A stretch of 64,000 bases of DNA from Chersky-840 sp963811775 (GTDB taxonomy: Bacteria; Actinomycetota; Acidimicrobiia; Acidimicrobiales; UBA8190), in the NCBI GenBank assembly GCA_963811775.1, contig CAWESO010000008.1, positions 124,001-188,000 on the forward strand, in the 5' to 3' direction. The notes beneath the pieces were generated by a model that was not told the DNA's origin, did no database searches, and worked only from the letters and a program-made list of their open reading frames with translations. Below, piece after piece: positions 32,679 to 41,443 of the stretch; the first letter of the stretch is position 1; each line of letters starts with the position of its first letter. The position numbers and the translations under genes are program-made.

Positions 32679-34693
32679 GCGATCGGTGGCCTCGGGTCGC
32701 CAGAACCCTCCTCGCCGGTGGTCTCGTGCGATCCGACCGCGCTCGGCGCACCCGATGAAACGACGCCGGTCAACGCCAGGGTTCGCGGCCCGAGGTCGGC
32801 CACGTCCGGGGCATCGACCTCGCCGTAGTGGTACGGGTCGGCCATCACCACCGGGATCCGGGTGAAGTTGTGCTCGGGAACCGGCGTCGGCGTCTGCCAC
32901 TCGAGGCCCCGCGAGTGCCACGGGTTGGGCGAAGCCGGCTTCGGGTCGATGAACATCGACCACACGAAGTTGACGACGAAGATGATGAACGACGCCCCGA
33001 GGAGGAACGCACTGACCGAGGAGAAGTCATTCAGAGCCTGGAGGTTCTTGGCGTATTCGAACACGCGCCGTGGCTGTCCGAGGAGTCCTACGAAGAACAA
33101 CGGGAAGAACGTGAAGTTGAAGAAGATGAACATCGTCCAGAAGTGCCACTTGCCGAGCCGCTCGCTCATCGTCTTCCCCGTCATCTTCGGGAACCAGTAA
33201 TAGAGACCGCCGAAGAACGCGAAAACGAGCCCACCCATGATCGTGTAGTGGAAGTGGGCGAGGACGAAGAAGCTCCCGTGGACCGTCACATCCACGGGGA
33301 CGTCTGACAAGAAGACGCCGGAGATGCCTCCGATAAGGAAATTGAAGAACATGCCGAGCGCGAAGAGCATCGGGACCGCGAAGCGGATCTTCGCCTTCCA
33401 CAACGTTCCGAGACCCACGAGGAAGATGAAACCCGTCGGTATCGAGATCAGCTCGGTCGTGAGCATGAATAGCGGCCGCATGTCGGGGTTGATCCCGCTC
33501 TGGAAGAGGTGGTGTTGCCACACAAAGAACGACAGCAGCGCCACCCCGATCATGCCCGCGGCAGCGATGCGATAACCGAAGAGCGGTTTTCTCGTGAACA
33601 CGGGCAGGATCTCGGCGACGATCCCGAATCCGGGCAACGCCATGATGTAGACCTCGGGATGCCCGAAGAACCAGAAGAGGTTCTCCCACAGGAACGAGCT
33701 CCCCCCGTGCTCGTTGACGTAGAAGGCGGTCTGGGCCGTGCGGTCGAGGACACCGAACAACCCGGCGGCAACGAGAGTCGGCGTGGCCAGCGTCAACAGG
33801 GCGGCCGTCGCCAGGATCGACCACACGAAGATCGGCACGCGACCCCAGCTCATGCCCGGGGCCCGGTAGTTGATGATCGTGGCGGCGAGGTTGAACCCTG
33901 CGCAGATCATTCCGATCCCGATGACGGCAAAGCCCACCAGATAGGCATCCATGCCCGCCGTGGCCTGTGTCTGCAGCGGCGCGTATCCGGTCCATCCGGT
34001 CGAGAAGCCGCCCAGGGGCAGCGCCGTCAGGATCACCAGGTATCCGGCGCCGAACATCCACAACGAGAAAGCCTCGACGCGCGGGAATGCCATGCGTCTC
34101 GACCCGATCATGAGAGGGACGAGCCAGTTCCCGAGAGGACCGATGACGATCGACGACGCCATCATCATCATGATCGTCCCGTGCTCGCTCACGACCGAGA
34201 TGTAGATGCCCGGCCCGAGGAGGTGGTTGGTCGGGCTCAACAGCTCCGTCCGGATGGCCATCGCCAACAGGCCGCCGGTGAAGAAGAACAAGAGCACCAC
34301 GACCGTGTACTGCAAGCCGATAACCTTGTGGTCAAGAGCGGGGCCGAAGTAGCGGGTCCAACTCTTCGACTGCGCTGGAGGCAGCGGCTCGCGGCCGAAG
34401 ATCTTGGCCACCGGGTAGTCGAGCATTCCGGCCCCGGCGAGCCAGCCCACCACCCCGATCGAAAGGCCGAGGACGGTGGCGATGTCGTTCTGGCCGTTCC
34501 CCACCACGTTCGCGTAGCCACTGGCGATGCTGTTGCCGAGAAAGTGGCCGAGGGCGTACCCGGCCACCGCTCCCACAAGGGCGCGACCCAGGTGCGGGCC
34601 GAGCCACCTGGGGAGACGGCGCGACCATGGCGCCGGGGGCGGAGCGTCACCCGCGTAATGGGAGCCGATCGACTCACGCATGTCCGTAGCCAT
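32675..34693 (-). CDS. ctaD: Cytochrome c oxidase subunit I (heme-copper oxidase, aa3 type)
   Basis: 672 residues, larger than the usual 530-580. All metal ligands are present: His in SEHGTIMMMM (low-spin heme), GHPEVYI with the His-Tyr cross-link pair (CuB, A-type signature), WQHHLF (CuB) and LAHFHYTIMGG (heme a3 and heme a). The first 110 residues hold an added segment with two hydrophobic stretches (GRALVGAVAGYALGHFLG; IATVLGLSIGVVGWLAGAG) before the canonical core starts near residue 118. The C-terminus has an extra soluble tail of about 80 residues. It lies 17 bases after ctaC and overlaps ctaE. Confidence 0.97.
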   Translation of the reverse strand: MATDMRESIGSHYAGDAPPPAPWSRRLPRWLGPHLGRALVGAVAGYALGHFLGNSIASGYANVVGNGQNDIATVLGLSIGVVGWLAGAGMLDYPVAKIFGREPLPPAQSKSWTRYFGPALDHKVIGLQYTVVVLLFFFTGGLLAMAIRTELLSPTNHLLGPGIYISVVSEHGTIMMMMASSIVIGPLGNWLVPLMIGSRRMAFPRVEAFSLWMFGAGYLVILTALPLGGFSTGWTGYAPLQTQATAGMDAYLVGFAVIGIGMICAGFNLAATIINYRAPGMSWGRVPIFVWSILATAALLTLATPTLVAAGLFGVLDRTAQTAFYVNEHGGSSFLWENLFWFFGHPEVYIMALPGFGIVAEILPVFTRKPLFGYRIAAAGMIGVALLSFFVWQHHLFQSGINPDMRPLFMLTTELISIPTGFIFLVGLGTLWKAKIRFAVPMLFALGMFFNFLIGGISGVFLSDVPVDVTVHGSFFVLAHFHYTIMGGLVFAFFGGLYYWFPKMTGKTMSERLGKWHFWTMFIFFNFTFFPLFFVGLLGQPRRVFEYAKNLQALNDFSSVSAFLLGASFIIFVVNFVWSMFIDPKPASPNPWHSRGLEWQTPTPVPEHNFTRIPVVMADPYHYGEVDAPDVADLGPRTLALTGVVSSGAPSAVGSHETTGEEGSGDPRPPIA

Positions 34694-34710
34694 GCCCTCA
34701 GTCGTCCTTC

Positions 34711-35631
34711 CTATTTGCTCGGACTGGTGGCGCCATAGGTCTCCACCTTGCTGTATGGATCGACGTTGTCGGGGTAGTACCCGCCGTCGGCACCGTTCGC
34801 ATCAGGGACATAGGTGTAGGAGAACGGCGGCAGGAACTTGGTGTTGTTCGCGTTCTGGTGTTCCGTGGACTGGGCCCAGGCGAAGAACTGGGCTTTGGTC
34901 AGTACCTTGCCGAAGTTGTACATGGCACCGTGCCACAAGCCACAGAGCTCCGAGCAGCGGACGGTGAACGATCCGAGCTGCTTCGTCGTGGTGTACGCGA
35001 TGTTGTCCTGGGACGGGTTGGCATCGGCCTTGACGCCGAGCTGATACGCCCAGAAGGAATGGATGACGTCGAGCGACGTCACGTGGAACGCGATGGTCGT
35101 GTCCACCGGCACCATCAGCTGCCTGGTCTCGAACCCCCCGAAGGTCGGGTATCGATAGGTCCACTCCCACTGCTGACCGATGACCTGGACCGGAAGGACG
35201 TCGTGTGACGCCGGCGTCCAGATCGGGGCCGGACCCTCGCCACCGCCGGCCCCCGCCGGCACGATGAGCTCGATCGTGCCGTAGACGAACACACCGAGCA
35301 CGATCGCAGTTGTGGTGGCGATCCAGCCCACCTGGATCCCGAGATGACCGCGGGCCTTCGGCCCGCCCTCGGGCTCTGACTCACCATGGCGCGACACGCG
35401 CCACACGATGAGAGCGTACGCCCCGTACACCCACACGGCCAGCATCACCGGCAGCGCGATCAGGATCAGGACGGTGAAGTCGAACTGTTGGCCGCTCGCC
35501 GACGACGACATGGCTCCCGGGGGCACGTGAGGGCCGACGGCGAAGTAGAAGACGAGGTCGAGCACGACGGAAAGGACCGCCCAGATGGCGATCATGCGGC
35601 GGAAATGGTGGGTCTCAGCGCCGTCGCTCAT
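34711..35631 (-). CDS. ctaC: Cytochrome c oxidase subunit II (CuA)
   Basis: 306 residues from ATG 35631, overlapping the stop of the cupredoxin-like gene (ATGA). Two N-terminal transmembrane helices (about 12-32 and 52-75), a third hydrophobic stretch near 105, then the CuA cupredoxin domain: HSFWAYQLGVKADANP and CSELCGLWHGAMYN, the C-x3-C-x3-H-x2-M binuclear copper site. No cytochrome c domain is attached. It receives electrons from cytochrome c. Confidence 0.96.
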   Translation of the reverse strand: MSDGAETHHFRRMIAIWAVLSVVLDLVFYFAVGPHVPPGAMSSSASGQQFDFTVLILIALPVMLAVWVYGAYALIVWRVSRHGESEPEGGPKARGHLGIQVGWIATTTAIVLGVFVYGTIELIVPAGAGGGEGPAPIWTPASHDVLPVQVIGQQWEWTYRYPTFGGFETRQLMVPVDTTIAFHVTSLDVIHSFWAYQLGVKADANPSQDNIAYTTTKQLGSFTVRCSELCGLWHGAMYNFGKVLTKAQFFAWAQSTEHQNANNTKFLPPFSYTYVPDANGADGGYYPDNVDPYSKVETYGATSPSK

Positions 35632-36302
35632 GCCACCACCTTGAGAAACCCGCCCATGTACCCGATCGTCGACATGGGACCGCCATTGCCGTAGAGGTAG
35701 CCGAGACCGCACGGGACGAAGCATTGCCACGGGTACTGGCCCGGGCCCGGGGACATGAAGGAGAACTTGACCACGTTGTGAGGCGACTTTGTGGTGCATG
35801 GCGCCACTGCGCAAAGGTTGGCGTTCCCATTGTCGGCATAGAGCGGCACACTGATCCCCAAGGTGGGAATGGAGAAGGTGTGCCCCACGCCGTTGCCGGA
35901 GTTGGAGTCGATGACCCGGAAGTTCTTCCCATTCAGATTGGCGTCGTCCCCGATCGTGCCGATCACCTTGCCGATCTGCTGATTGCGCAAGGGGGAACCG
36001 CCGTCGTATTGGTAGACCGTCATATTGATCCTGGTGTGGGCCGGAAGGTCCCACAAGGTGGTGTGGACCCACTGCCCACTCGGAGTCTCAGTGAGGTACG
36101 ACACCCAGGTGGGATGGGGACCGAAGCCGATCGAACCGACAGTCTGCACGGTGAGGTTGACAGGTGTACCCGGCTGGTGCCCAGCCGTAAAGTCAACGGT
36201 GGGGGGTGACGATCGGACGAACGCCATAGCCGTGAAAACCGCGAGCCCCGCGGCAACTGCAAAAAGCGCGCCGACAATGGCGAGTCGCGCCCCGCGTGCC
36301 AC
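35628..36302 (-). CDS. Exported cupredoxin-like protein of the oxidase operon
   Basis: 224 residues from GTG 36302, chosen because GAGG lies upstream; longer in-frame starts back to 36452 exist. One N-terminal transmembrane helix or signal anchor (LAIVGALFAVAAGLAVFTAM), then a beta-rich domain. Near the end SPHNVVKFSFMSPGPGQYPWQCFVPCGLGY (split) carries a His, a C-x3-C pair and a later Met, which resembles a copper site of the cupredoxin/CuA kind, but the usual second His is missing. It directly precedes ctaC with a 4-base overlap. A role as electron carrier or copper donor to the oxidase is inferred. Confidence 0.72.
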   Translation of the reverse strand: MARGARLAIVGALFAVAAGLAVFTAMAFVRSSPPTVDFTAGHQPGTPVNLTVQTVGSIGFGPHPTWVSYLTETPSGQWVHTTLWDLPAHTRINMTVYQYDGGSPLRNQQIGKVIGTIGDDANLNGKNFRVIDSNSGNGVGHTFSIPTLGISVPLYADNGNANLCAVAPCTTKSPHNVVKFSFMSPGPGQYPWQCFVPCGLGYLYGNGGPMSTIGYMGGFLKVVA

Positions 36303-36426
36303 GCTCAGCGCCTCAATACCCCGACAGCCGCAGCCACGTCCATAGCGTCCCCTCAGCCACTCTCTGTCGACGACGAATTGCACATGCCTTTGCCAGCTCA
36401 AGAGCATGCCGTCTCGCGGCTCGACG

Positions 36427-37348
36427 TTAGGCCCGGTACCGTCCCTCGTCAACGATCTTCGGCGGGGGCAACCCTGAACTCGGGAGGCGGTGCACCACGC
36501 GCTCGAGCACGTTCGACAACCCGCCTTCCTCCGCCGTGGCCCGGCGCATCACCACTATCAGTGCTGGGACCGCCCAGAAATCGCCGCACACCCACAAGAT
36601 GGCCGCCCCGATCTGCTGGTCGGCGAACGGCGGCAGCGTGACCCCCGGGACGTGGGCGTAGACGGAATACCACGACGAGCTGGTGAAAATGCTCAGGGAC
36701 ATGGCCAGCACGAACATCACGATGTTCGTGGCGATGATCGATCCTCCCTGGAACACGAACGAAGCTCGGGGCCGGATCGGGTGCGATGGGATGATCTGGA
36801 GCCAGAACAGGACGCCGGTGAGGAGAAAACTGCCGTGCATGAGCCAGATGTGCGCCAGCCGGTGCTCCTCGGAGAAGTCGAACAGGACGGGAAGGTGCCA
36901 GAGCACCATCACGGCGTTGAAGGAGATCGAGCGCGGTCCAAGGGTTCATGACCGCCCGTCCGATGACACGGAGCGGCCGCGCCCAGGTGCCGAGAAGCAC
37001 GGCCCGCCCCAGGCGGCGGCGGGTCCCCACCGGCAGCGCGAACAACAGGGGGATCCACGGGGCCCCGACCACGATCAGAATCGGGGCGTAGAACGAGATG
37101 AGGATGTGCTCAATCATGTGGACGAAGAAGTAGTCGTCCGACCAGTAGTCGATAGGGGACTCGACCGCCACCAGAAGGCACCCCAGACCAGCGTAGAAAG
37201 CGAGCGAGCGCAGGCGGCGCCGCGTCGTCCGCCTGGGATCTGAGCGGGCCCGCAACCGTCCCAGCCCCACTTCATGGGCGAGCACGACCACGATGACCAC
37301 GATGAGGAACGGGTCGAACGACCAGTGCCGCGTCAGGTACGACATCAT
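36427..37348 (-). CDS. ctaG: Cytochrome c oxidase assembly factor CtaG (caa3 type), one frameshift
   Basis: ATG at 37348. The first frame reads FDPFLIVVIVVVLAHEVG, YWSDDYFFVHMIEHILISFYAPIL, GAPWIPLLFALPVGTRRRLG and NPWTAL; then one extra base near 36927 moves the reading to ISFNAVMVLWHLPVLFDF, RLAHIWLMHGSFLLTGVLFW and PPFADQQIGAAILWVCGDFWA. Joined, this gives about 306 residues with seven helices, a typical caa3_CtaG protein (M-x-x-H-x-L motif and multiple conserved His). The extra base is not in a homopolymer. If real, the only intact CtaG-like protein would be the one at 30836. Confidence 0.82.
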
Positions 37349-37385
37349 CCGCCCTTGCGGTTTACGACCCAGCGCGTCAGAACGA

Positions 37386-38606
37386 TCACGATGAAGAGCC
37401 AAACTGGATCGGCACCTGCACGGTAGCGATCTTTGTCCATGTGCCCATCGGCGCGTCGAGTCGCCAATCTGTGAGAAGGGTCGATGTGACGGCGAGCGCG
37501 TCCACCTCGCCGCCGGCCCCCTCAGCCACCGTCTTGCTCCGAGCAGGAGGGGCTGGCTGCGTGTGCCAAGGACCTCCGGGGTCCGTCTCGGTGTCAAGCA
37601 CCAACTTCCCACGCGATCCGGTGCTGAGCACCACGAAACCTCCCCCAGGTTCGATGCTCGTGGACACGATGCGGACGTTCGGGCCCAACAGCAGAGGCAC
37701 CGAACGTGTCCATGCCCCGTCCGCGGAGCTTGCCACCCCGATCAGGCTCGTCTTGGGCTCGTCGCCCACCGCCACCAGCCCGTTCGCCGTCCCGTTGATG
37801 TCGACGAGTCGTAGCACCTTCGTCGGAGCCGACTCCGTCCGGCCCGACAACCGCGGCCCTACCAACCGCCACGCACGGTCGACCAGCCCGAAGATGCCCA
37901 CGATCCCTGACGACGAGCATGTGGACCCCACGAGGGGCCCCTTGATGGCGTCGAAGGCGACCGCCGTCAGGGCGCCGACACCACATGACCGGCCCGCCGA
38001 CGAGGAGGCGATCGCGTCTCTGCCGGCAAGCTTCCACCCGATCGAGGAGTTCCCGGTACTCTCGAGAACCTCACCCCCCCCGTTGCGCACCAGGGCGACC
38101 GAGCCCGAAACCGAGCTCCTGCTGGCGGACAGGGCGTCGGGCACGGCGGCAAGACCTCCCTCGACAAGGCCCGTGGACCACGAGCCGCCATCGTCCATAC
38201 TCAGGGCCAGTGGTGAGAAGACCAACGCCTGGCTCGGCTCGAAGCCCACGAGTAGCGAGGCGACGGTTCCCCGGCTCGGATCGGGACCTGCGCTCACCAC
38301 CACCCCACCGTTGTCGGCGACCCCGGGCGGGGTCACGGGCGTCCACTTGGAGGTCGTGTCGGAACGAAAGAAGACCTCCCAGAACGTATTCTGCGGGTCA
38401 CTGAGCTCGCCCATGGGCACGACGGCCACCGTGCCTGTCCCGGTGGCGAGCGTGGTGTCGAGCGGCACCGTGAGCGACGGCGGCGCAGGGCGAGCAGACG
38501 CGTCGACACGGGGGCTCGAGCTCGTGCATCCGACCAGGCCCACGGCCGCAACCAGGAGAACGGTCGCACCGGTCGAGCGTGCGGGGCCGACCCTTCCCCG
38601 CCTCAT
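37386..38606 (-). CDS. Lipoprotein with sialidase-like Asp-box repeats
   Basis: 406 residues. Signal peptide with lipobox (VGLVGC; Cys27). The rest is beta-rich with several short blade-like segments, including SMDDGGSWS, an Asp-box of the BNR type, so a beta-propeller is likely. The ATG overlaps the stop of the DoxX-SCO fusion gene by 4 bases. No enzyme motif is seen. Position within the oxidase operon suggests a lipid-anchored helper on the outer face, but this is inference only. Confidence 0.75.
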   Translation of the reverse strand: MRRGRVGPARSTGATVLLVAAVGLVGCTSSSPRVDASARPAPPSLTVPLDTTLATGTGTVAVVPMGELSDPQNTFWEVFFRSDTTSKWTPVTPPGVADNGGVVVSAGPDPSRGTVASLLVGFEPSQALVFSPLALSMDDGGSWSTGLVEGGLAAVPDALSASRSSVSGSVALVRNGGGEVLESTGNSSIGWKLAGRDAIASSSAGRSCGVGALTAVAFDAIKGPLVGSTCSSSGIVGIFGLVDRAWRLVGPRLSGRTESAPTKVLRLVDINGTANGLVAVGDEPKTSLIGVASSADGAWTRSVPLLLGPNVRIVSTSIEPGGGFVVLSTGSRGKLVLDTETDPGGPWHTQPAPPARSKTVAEGAGGEVDALAVTSTLLTDWRLDAPMGTWTKIATVQVPIQFGSSS

Positions 38607-40558
38607 GAATGGATGACCCGCTCGAGCGCGTTGGCCAGGTTCACCGAGAACGACGACGATGACGCCGAACCTTCGCCCGGCTCAACGCTGAGCACCTCCC
38701 GCGTGTGGCCGCGGGCGTCGATCAGATAGGCGAGATCGCTGTGGGCCACCATCGCACCCGCCGGCAGGACATCCGCCACGATCCCATAGCGCTGCCAAAG
38801 CGCATCGAGCGAGGAGATCGACCCTGTCAGGTACAGCCAGTTCTGCATGTGGTCGAGGCCTTCTTGCCGGTCGAACGCGTCCGTGAAGGTCCTAGCCCGG
38901 TAGATCGGATTGGCCACGACGCCGACGAACACCACCCGGCGCGATGCGGTCCCGAGCAGGGTGTTCGCACGGCGGAATTCCTGGGCGATCACCGGACAAT
39001 CCGATGTGCACACAGGATCGAGGAACGTGAGCGCCACCGTCCGGCCCCGGAGGTCACGCAGCGACACGGGTCGACCCACCTGGTCGACGAGGCGGAATGC
39101 CGGCGCCGGAGTGTCGACGAGGTTCGGCGTGCCGTCGACCGCAACGGCCAGGATGGGATCGGCGTTGGGGTTCATCGAGGCCGCAGCCATTGGCACCGTC
39201 CCGACGAGCACGACGGCGATCGCCCCTATCGCGGCCAGCGTTCGAGCCAGGTACGTGGGCACCACCCGGTCCCACCATGGTTCCGGCTCGAGAGCACCTC
39301 GGGGTCTTGGGATCGAGCTGCTCTCGGCTTCGCCAGACGCATCGGAGGGAGCACCCTCGGGCCGCGGAGCCAGCACCACCGGCACTCTCACGATAGCCAG
39401 GTATCCCGAGACCACGATGAGCACCATCGGCACCATGCTGTTCGGATCGGTCCCCACGCCCCCCAGGACCCCCAGGTCCTGGACGAGGACCCAGACGCCC
39501 GCGCACAAGACGACAGCGATGACCAAGGCCGAGCGGACAACCCGTTGTTTGGCGGTGCACAACGCGATCCCGATCACCGCCAGCAGGACCACGACGACCA
39601 GGTTCACCCCCCACCCGTGCGAAGCGTCAAACCTCTCGAACCCTCGGACGGTCGCCGACAACACGCCGGGCTGATCGGTCTGGGCCATCTGCCGCACCAT
39701 GCTGGTGAGCGTGCCCTGGCTCGACCCTCGCACCGAACCCTGCCAATAGCCCCGCCCGGGCCACGCTTGGAGAACCGCCATGCCGAGGAGGAACACGCCC
39801 GACACGCGCAGGATCAGGCGGCCGAGCCTCGGGCTCGACCACGATTGCTCGGGCAACGCCACCAGGGCTCCTCCCGCGCAATAGAAGAGGACCGCTCCGG
39901 GTGTGCCCAAGAGCCAGGAGGCGCCCTGGCCGAAGATCCCACCGAACCCTTCGCCGAACACCCAGACGACAAGTCCCCATGCGACCGCCGTCATGCCGGC
40001 GAGCCGAGACCATCGGCCCCGGGGAGCCAGGACCAACAACGCTCCTATGCCGAGCTGGATCCACACAGCCGACGCCGCCGCTTGGACAGGATGATCCGTC
40101 CAGATCTTCACAGCGACATGCACGACATGTTTGACCCATCCCGGCGAGGAACTCGCCGAGGGTTGCAAGACGCTGCCCGGCAGGCCGAGCGGCATGGCCG
40201 ACTGGAGCTGCAGCAGCCCGTCCAAGATCCAGAGCAGCCCGAACCCGATCCGAAGAACGCGACGAGCGACGGGCTCACCCGGCCCGACGGCCCTCGCCGG
40301 CATCGTCCCGACCCAGCCTGTCCGAGCAGCACGCCGGTACTGGGTGGTCCGCAGGATGTTCCACGCCAACGACAAGATGACCAGGATCAAACCGATCAGG
40401 AACAGTTGGTGGAGCAGGGCAGCGTGGAATGCTGACACCACCACCGAGTTCCCCGTCTGGAGGTAGGTGCCCATCCCCGGCATTGAGCGCCCCCATGCCC
40501 CGCAGGACCGAATGCCGATCCCTTGCCCTGAGCGCATCATTGCAGATCCCAGCGTCAC
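38603..40558 (-). CDS. DoxX-like membrane protein fused to a SCO1/SenC copper-chaperone domain
   Basis: 651 residues, GTG 40558 (internal ATGs at 40540 or 40474 are possible). The first 440 residues contain about nine transmembrane helices with a DoxX-like part (RRVLRIGFGLLWILDGLLQLQ; WIQLGIGALLVLAP; GIFGQGASWLLGTPGAVLFY). After a linker and one more helix comes a thioredoxin-fold SCO domain (from about 480): FLDPVCTSDCPVI with the C-x3-C copper pair, and MVAHSDLAYLID with the third ligand His. This is the first gene of the long oxidase operon. SCO and DoxX are usually separate proteins; a membrane redox/copper-delivery unit is likely. Confidence 0.82.
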   Translation of the reverse strand: MTLGSAMMRSGQGIGIRSCGAWGRSMPGMGTYLQTGNSVVVSAFHAALLHQLFLIGLILVILSLAWNILRTTQYRRAARTGWVGTMPARAVGPGEPVARRVLRIGFGLLWILDGLLQLQSAMPLGLPGSVLQPSASSSPGWVKHVVHVAVKIWTDHPVQAAASAVWIQLGIGALLVLAPRGRWSRLAGMTAVAWGLVVWVFGEGFGGIFGQGASWLLGTPGAVLFYCAGGALVALPEQSWSSPRLGRLILRVSGVFLLGMAVLQAWPGRGYWQGSVRGSSQGTLTSMVRQMAQTDQPGVLSATVRGFERFDASHGWGVNLVVVVLLAVIGIALCTAKQRVVRSALVIAVVLCAGVWVLVQDLGVLGGVGTDPNSMVPMVLIVVSGYLAIVRVPVVLAPRPEGAPSDASGEAESSSIPRPRGALEPEPWWDRVVPTYLARTLAAIGAIAVVLVGTVPMAAASMNPNADPILAVAVDGTPNLVDTPAPAFRLVDQVGRPVSLRDLRGRTVALTFLDPVCTSDCPVIAQEFRRANTLLGTASRRVVFVGVVANPIYRARTFTDAFDRQEGLDHMQNWLYLTGSISSLDALWQRYGIVADVLPAGAMVAHSDLAYLIDARGHTREVLSVEPGEGSASSSSFSVNLANALERVIHS

Positions 40559-40830
40559 GAGAGACGCGGGTAGGTGCTCTCCTCGAGGTTGAATTCCCGC
40601 GTGGGATCGGCGTCAACCGACGGTTTCGTCCCGACCAGCGGCAAACCCGTCCGCCGCATTGACCTGCCGACGTCGGCGTCGTCGCCCTCCGACAGCACTC
40701 GCTCGAATGCGGGCCGGGCGGCACGCTGGGCCGCCAGGGCGAGATCGGCAGGCGTGAAGCCCTCAGTTCGCGCCGCCACGTCCTGGGGGTCGCACGCGGG
40801 CAGGAACTCCGCCGTCAGCTCGGCCCGGCA
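40555..40830 (-). pseudogene. Remnant of the C-terminal end of an AAA+ ATPase (CDC48-like)
   Basis: The piece DVAARTEGFTPADLALAAQR plus AARPAFERVL matches the helical lid of AAA ATPases, and the end TREFNLEESTYPRL resembles the usual C-terminus (EFEEDI..YAR). No Walker A or B motif lies upstream; the frame continues to 41016 but without similarity. About 90 codons of a once much larger gene therefore remain. Its stop overlaps the GTG of the DoxX-SCO gene. It marks lost DNA at the edge of the oxidase cluster. Confidence 0.5.
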
Positions 40831-41443
40831 ATTGGTCGCTCCGGGAATTCGATCGGGTACTGGCCTCCAGTGAGCGCTCAAGGACGCACGCATACCCGGC
40901 AGGGATAGGCGACGCCTCCCTTGGTGATCCAAGGCCGTGACGGACCGTGCGGTTAGCAGCGGGGTTTCAAGACCCAGGCTGGATCGCGGTATCGCGTGTC
41001 CGTTCGACGGGAGCACCAGGAACTCACACGAGGGCGGTGGTTCCCAGAAGCTCGCCCCACCCAGACTTCCACGAGGCGGTGGCGTGGCGCGACTCGGGCC
41101 GCTACATCTCCGAAGGTGGAGAAGAGGTGGAGGGGCTAGCCCGCTGACCGCTGGGCGCTCGGAGAGGGAAGGGACGCTTCAGGCGTACCTGGCCCGGTGC
41201 CCGCGATCAGTGTCGGCGAGGTGGTCTTCCACGGCAAAGAGCTGCCATCGACCCCCGACCCCCCGCAGCTCGTGCTCACCTCGGTCCCGGTCTTTCAGGT
41301 TCGCCGGAGGGTTTGAATACAGTCCCATGCTCTCCGCCACTCCCTCCGCTGCCACACCGCTGGAGGGGCGCGCCGACCCCGCCAATGACCCGCCTCCGGT
41401 AAATGCCAGTTTCCCTTCAGGTCGGCTCGAACCCCCTTCAGGC
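40831..41443. other. Stretch of about 600 bases without a recognisable gene
   Basis: Several frames are open on both strands but none shows protein-like composition. It lies between the AAA remnant and the K+ channel gene and must hold the channel promoter; no clear -10/-35 pair was found. Confidence 0.4.
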
